Of a stretch of 61,420 nucleotides of DNA, positions 27,001-30,000 are shown piece after piece. Below the pieces are notes generated by a model. The model was not told the DNA's origin. It saw nothing but the letters and a program-made list of their open reading frames with translations, and searched no databases. The stretch spans positions 1 to 61,420 of the forward strand of contig DLGZ01000079.1 of the NCBI GenBank assembly GCA_002482965.1, in the 5' to 3' direction. This DNA is from Verrucomicrobiaceae bacterium UBA7681 (GTDB lineage Bacteria; Verrucomicrobiota; Verrucomicrobiia; Verrucomicrobiales; Verrucomicrobiaceae). Position 1 is the stretch's first letter, and each line of letters begins with the position of its first letter. The translations under genes and the position numbers were made by a program.

Positions 27001-30000
27001 GATGCCGGCTCCGGAACGAATCTCCTGATGGTTAGCGATGTCGGCTCCCGTGTCGGTGATTCCAGCGTCGTGATGACCAGCAGCCAGATTCGCGGCCTCG
27101 CTCCGGCGGACATCAATTACAGCGCCAGCGGCACCTTTGCCGGCGGCATCACTGTCTGGAGCGGCTACGGCAATGACGTCATCACCGTTTCCAGCACTCG
27201 CAAGGACACCGGCCCTCTGGTTGACGGACTTGCCGTCAGGACCATCACCACGCTCAATACCGGGCTTGGCAATGACCACGTCACCGTCACTCTCGACTCC
27301 ACCACCGACGGATTCTTTGTCCTCAATACTCAGGGGCCCTTCGACCATGACTATCTCGGCACCGCCCGCACCGATGATGATGTCGTGGACGCATCCGGCT
27401 CCTCATTGCCGCTCGTGATTTTCGGCGGTCAGGGCAAGGACGACCTCACAGGCGGCAGCGGCGCCGACATCATCTTCGGCGACCGTGGTCGCGTCGAATA
27501 CACCGATGCGAATTCAAATGTCGTCCAGATTCTCGGCTGGGGCGGCTTGAACGACATCACCGATGGCCTCGCACATCTCATTGGCACCATTCGCACGGTC
27601 GATCTGGCAGTCGGCAGCAACGACTTCATCAACGCAGGCGAGGGCGACAACATTGTCTTCGGCGGTGCCAACGGTGGCGGTGCTCTGACAAACCCGCTCG
27701 CCGCCTCCTACGATGGCGACTTCATCATCACTGGAACCGGTCGCGACATCGTTCTCGGCGACAATGGCAGGCTGACCTTCAATGCCGCAGGAGCCGTCAT
27801 CACCTACGAGACTACGGACACCCTGGCATCGACCGGTGGAAACGACTCGATCAACGCTGGCACCGGCAACAACACAGTCCTCGGCGGCATGGGCGCGGAC
27901 AACATCACCACAGGCAATGGCTCCGACACGATTCTGGGAGACAACGGCATCGTCCGAATGGACACCAACGGCGTGAATTTCGCCTCGGTCACGACCTACA
28001 CCCAGCCGACTCTGACCGACCTCGGCGGCAACGACGAAATCACCTCAGGTGACGGCACGAAGATCGTTCTCGGCGGCGACGGCGAAGACCTCATCAAGCT
28101 CGGCGTCGGCAACCACATCGTCATCGGCGACAACGGCAAGGTGAACTACGTGGCCCTCGGCCAGACCGGAGCCGGCAACGTGCTGCGCTACGAAACCACC
28201 GACACGCTGGCTTCAACCGGCGGCAAAGACACGATCACCACCGGCAGCGGTAACAACACCATCCTCGGTGGCATGGGTGCTGACATCATCACCACCGTCA
28301 ATGGCACCGACACCATCCTCGGCGACAACGGCTTCGTGCAACTCGACACCGAAGGAAACAACTTCGCCCAAATCAGCACATGGTCCCAAGCCAGCACCGG
28401 CGGTGCCATCACCGACCTCGGCGGCAACGATGAAATCACCTCCGGCGACGGCACCAAGATCGTCCTCGGTGGCGACGGCGAAGACATCATCAAACTCGGC
28501 GTCGGCAACCACATCGTCATCGGCGACAACGGCATCGTCACCTACGTTGCCCTCGGCCAGACCGGAGCCGGCAATGTCCTGCGCTACGAAACCACCGACA
28601 CGCTCGCAGTGACAGGCGGCAAAGACACGATCACCACCGGCAGCGGCAACAACACCATCCTAGGCGGCATGGGCGCTGACCTCATCACCACCGTCAACGG
28701 CACCGACACCATCCTCGGCGACAACGGCTTCGTGCAACTCGACGGCGAAGGCAACCACTTCGCCCAGATCGGCACCTGGTCCCAGGCCAGCACCGGCGGT
28801 GCCATCACCGACCTCGGCGGCAACGATGAAATCACCTCCGGCGACGGCACCAAGATCATCCTCGGTGGCGATGGCGAAGACATCATCAAACTCGGCGTCG
28901 GCAGTCTCGTCTCCAGCAACCACATCGTCATCGGCGACAACGGCCTCGTGAACTACGTCGCCCTCGGCCAGACCGGAGCCGGCAATGTCCTGCGCTACGA
29001 AACCGCCGACACACTCGCAGCGACAGGCGGCAACGACACCATCACCACCGGCAGCGGCAACAACACCATCCTCGGTGGCATGGGCGGCGACCTCATCACC
29101 ACCGTCAACGGCACCGACACCATCCTCGGCGACAACGGCTTCGTGCAGATGGATACCGAAGGAAACAACTTCGCCCAGATCAGCACCTGGTCACAGGCCA
29201 GCACTGGAGGTGCCATCACCGACCTCGGCGGCAACGACATCATCACCTCCGGCGACGGCACCAAGATCGTTCTCGGTGGCGATGGCGAAGACATCATCAA
29301 GCTCGGCGTCGGCAGTCTCATCGCCAGCAACCACATCGTCATCGGCGACAACGGCATCGTGAACTACGTCGCCCTCGGCCAGACCGGAGCGGGCAATGTG
29401 CTGCGCTACGAAACCACCGACACTCTGGCAGCAACGGGTGGCAAGGACGAGATCACCACCGGCAGTGGCAACAACACCATCCTCGGTGGCATGGGCGCTG
29501 ACATCATCACCACAGTCAACGGCACCGACACCATCCTTGGTGACAACGGCTTTGTGCAGATGGACACCGAAGGAAATAACTTCGCCCAGATCGGCACATG
29601 GTCCCAAGCCAGCACTGGCGGCGCGATCACCGACCTCGGCGGCAATGACGAAATCACCTCCGGCGACGGCACGAAGATCGTCCTTGGCGGCGATGGCGAA
29701 GACATCATCAAGCTCGGCGTCGGCAGCCTCATCGCCAGCAACCACATCGTCATCGGCGACAACGGCTTGGTAAACTACGTGGCCATCAACCAGACCGGAG
29801 CCGGCAATGAGCTGCGCTACGAAACCACCGACACTCTCGCAGCGACGGGCGGCAAAGACACCATCACCACAGGCAGCGGCAACAACACCATCCTCGGTGG
29901 CATGGGTGGCGATATCATCACCACAGTCAACGGCACCGACACCATCCTCGGCGACAACGGCTTTGTGCAGATGGACACCGAAGGAAATAACTTCGCCCAG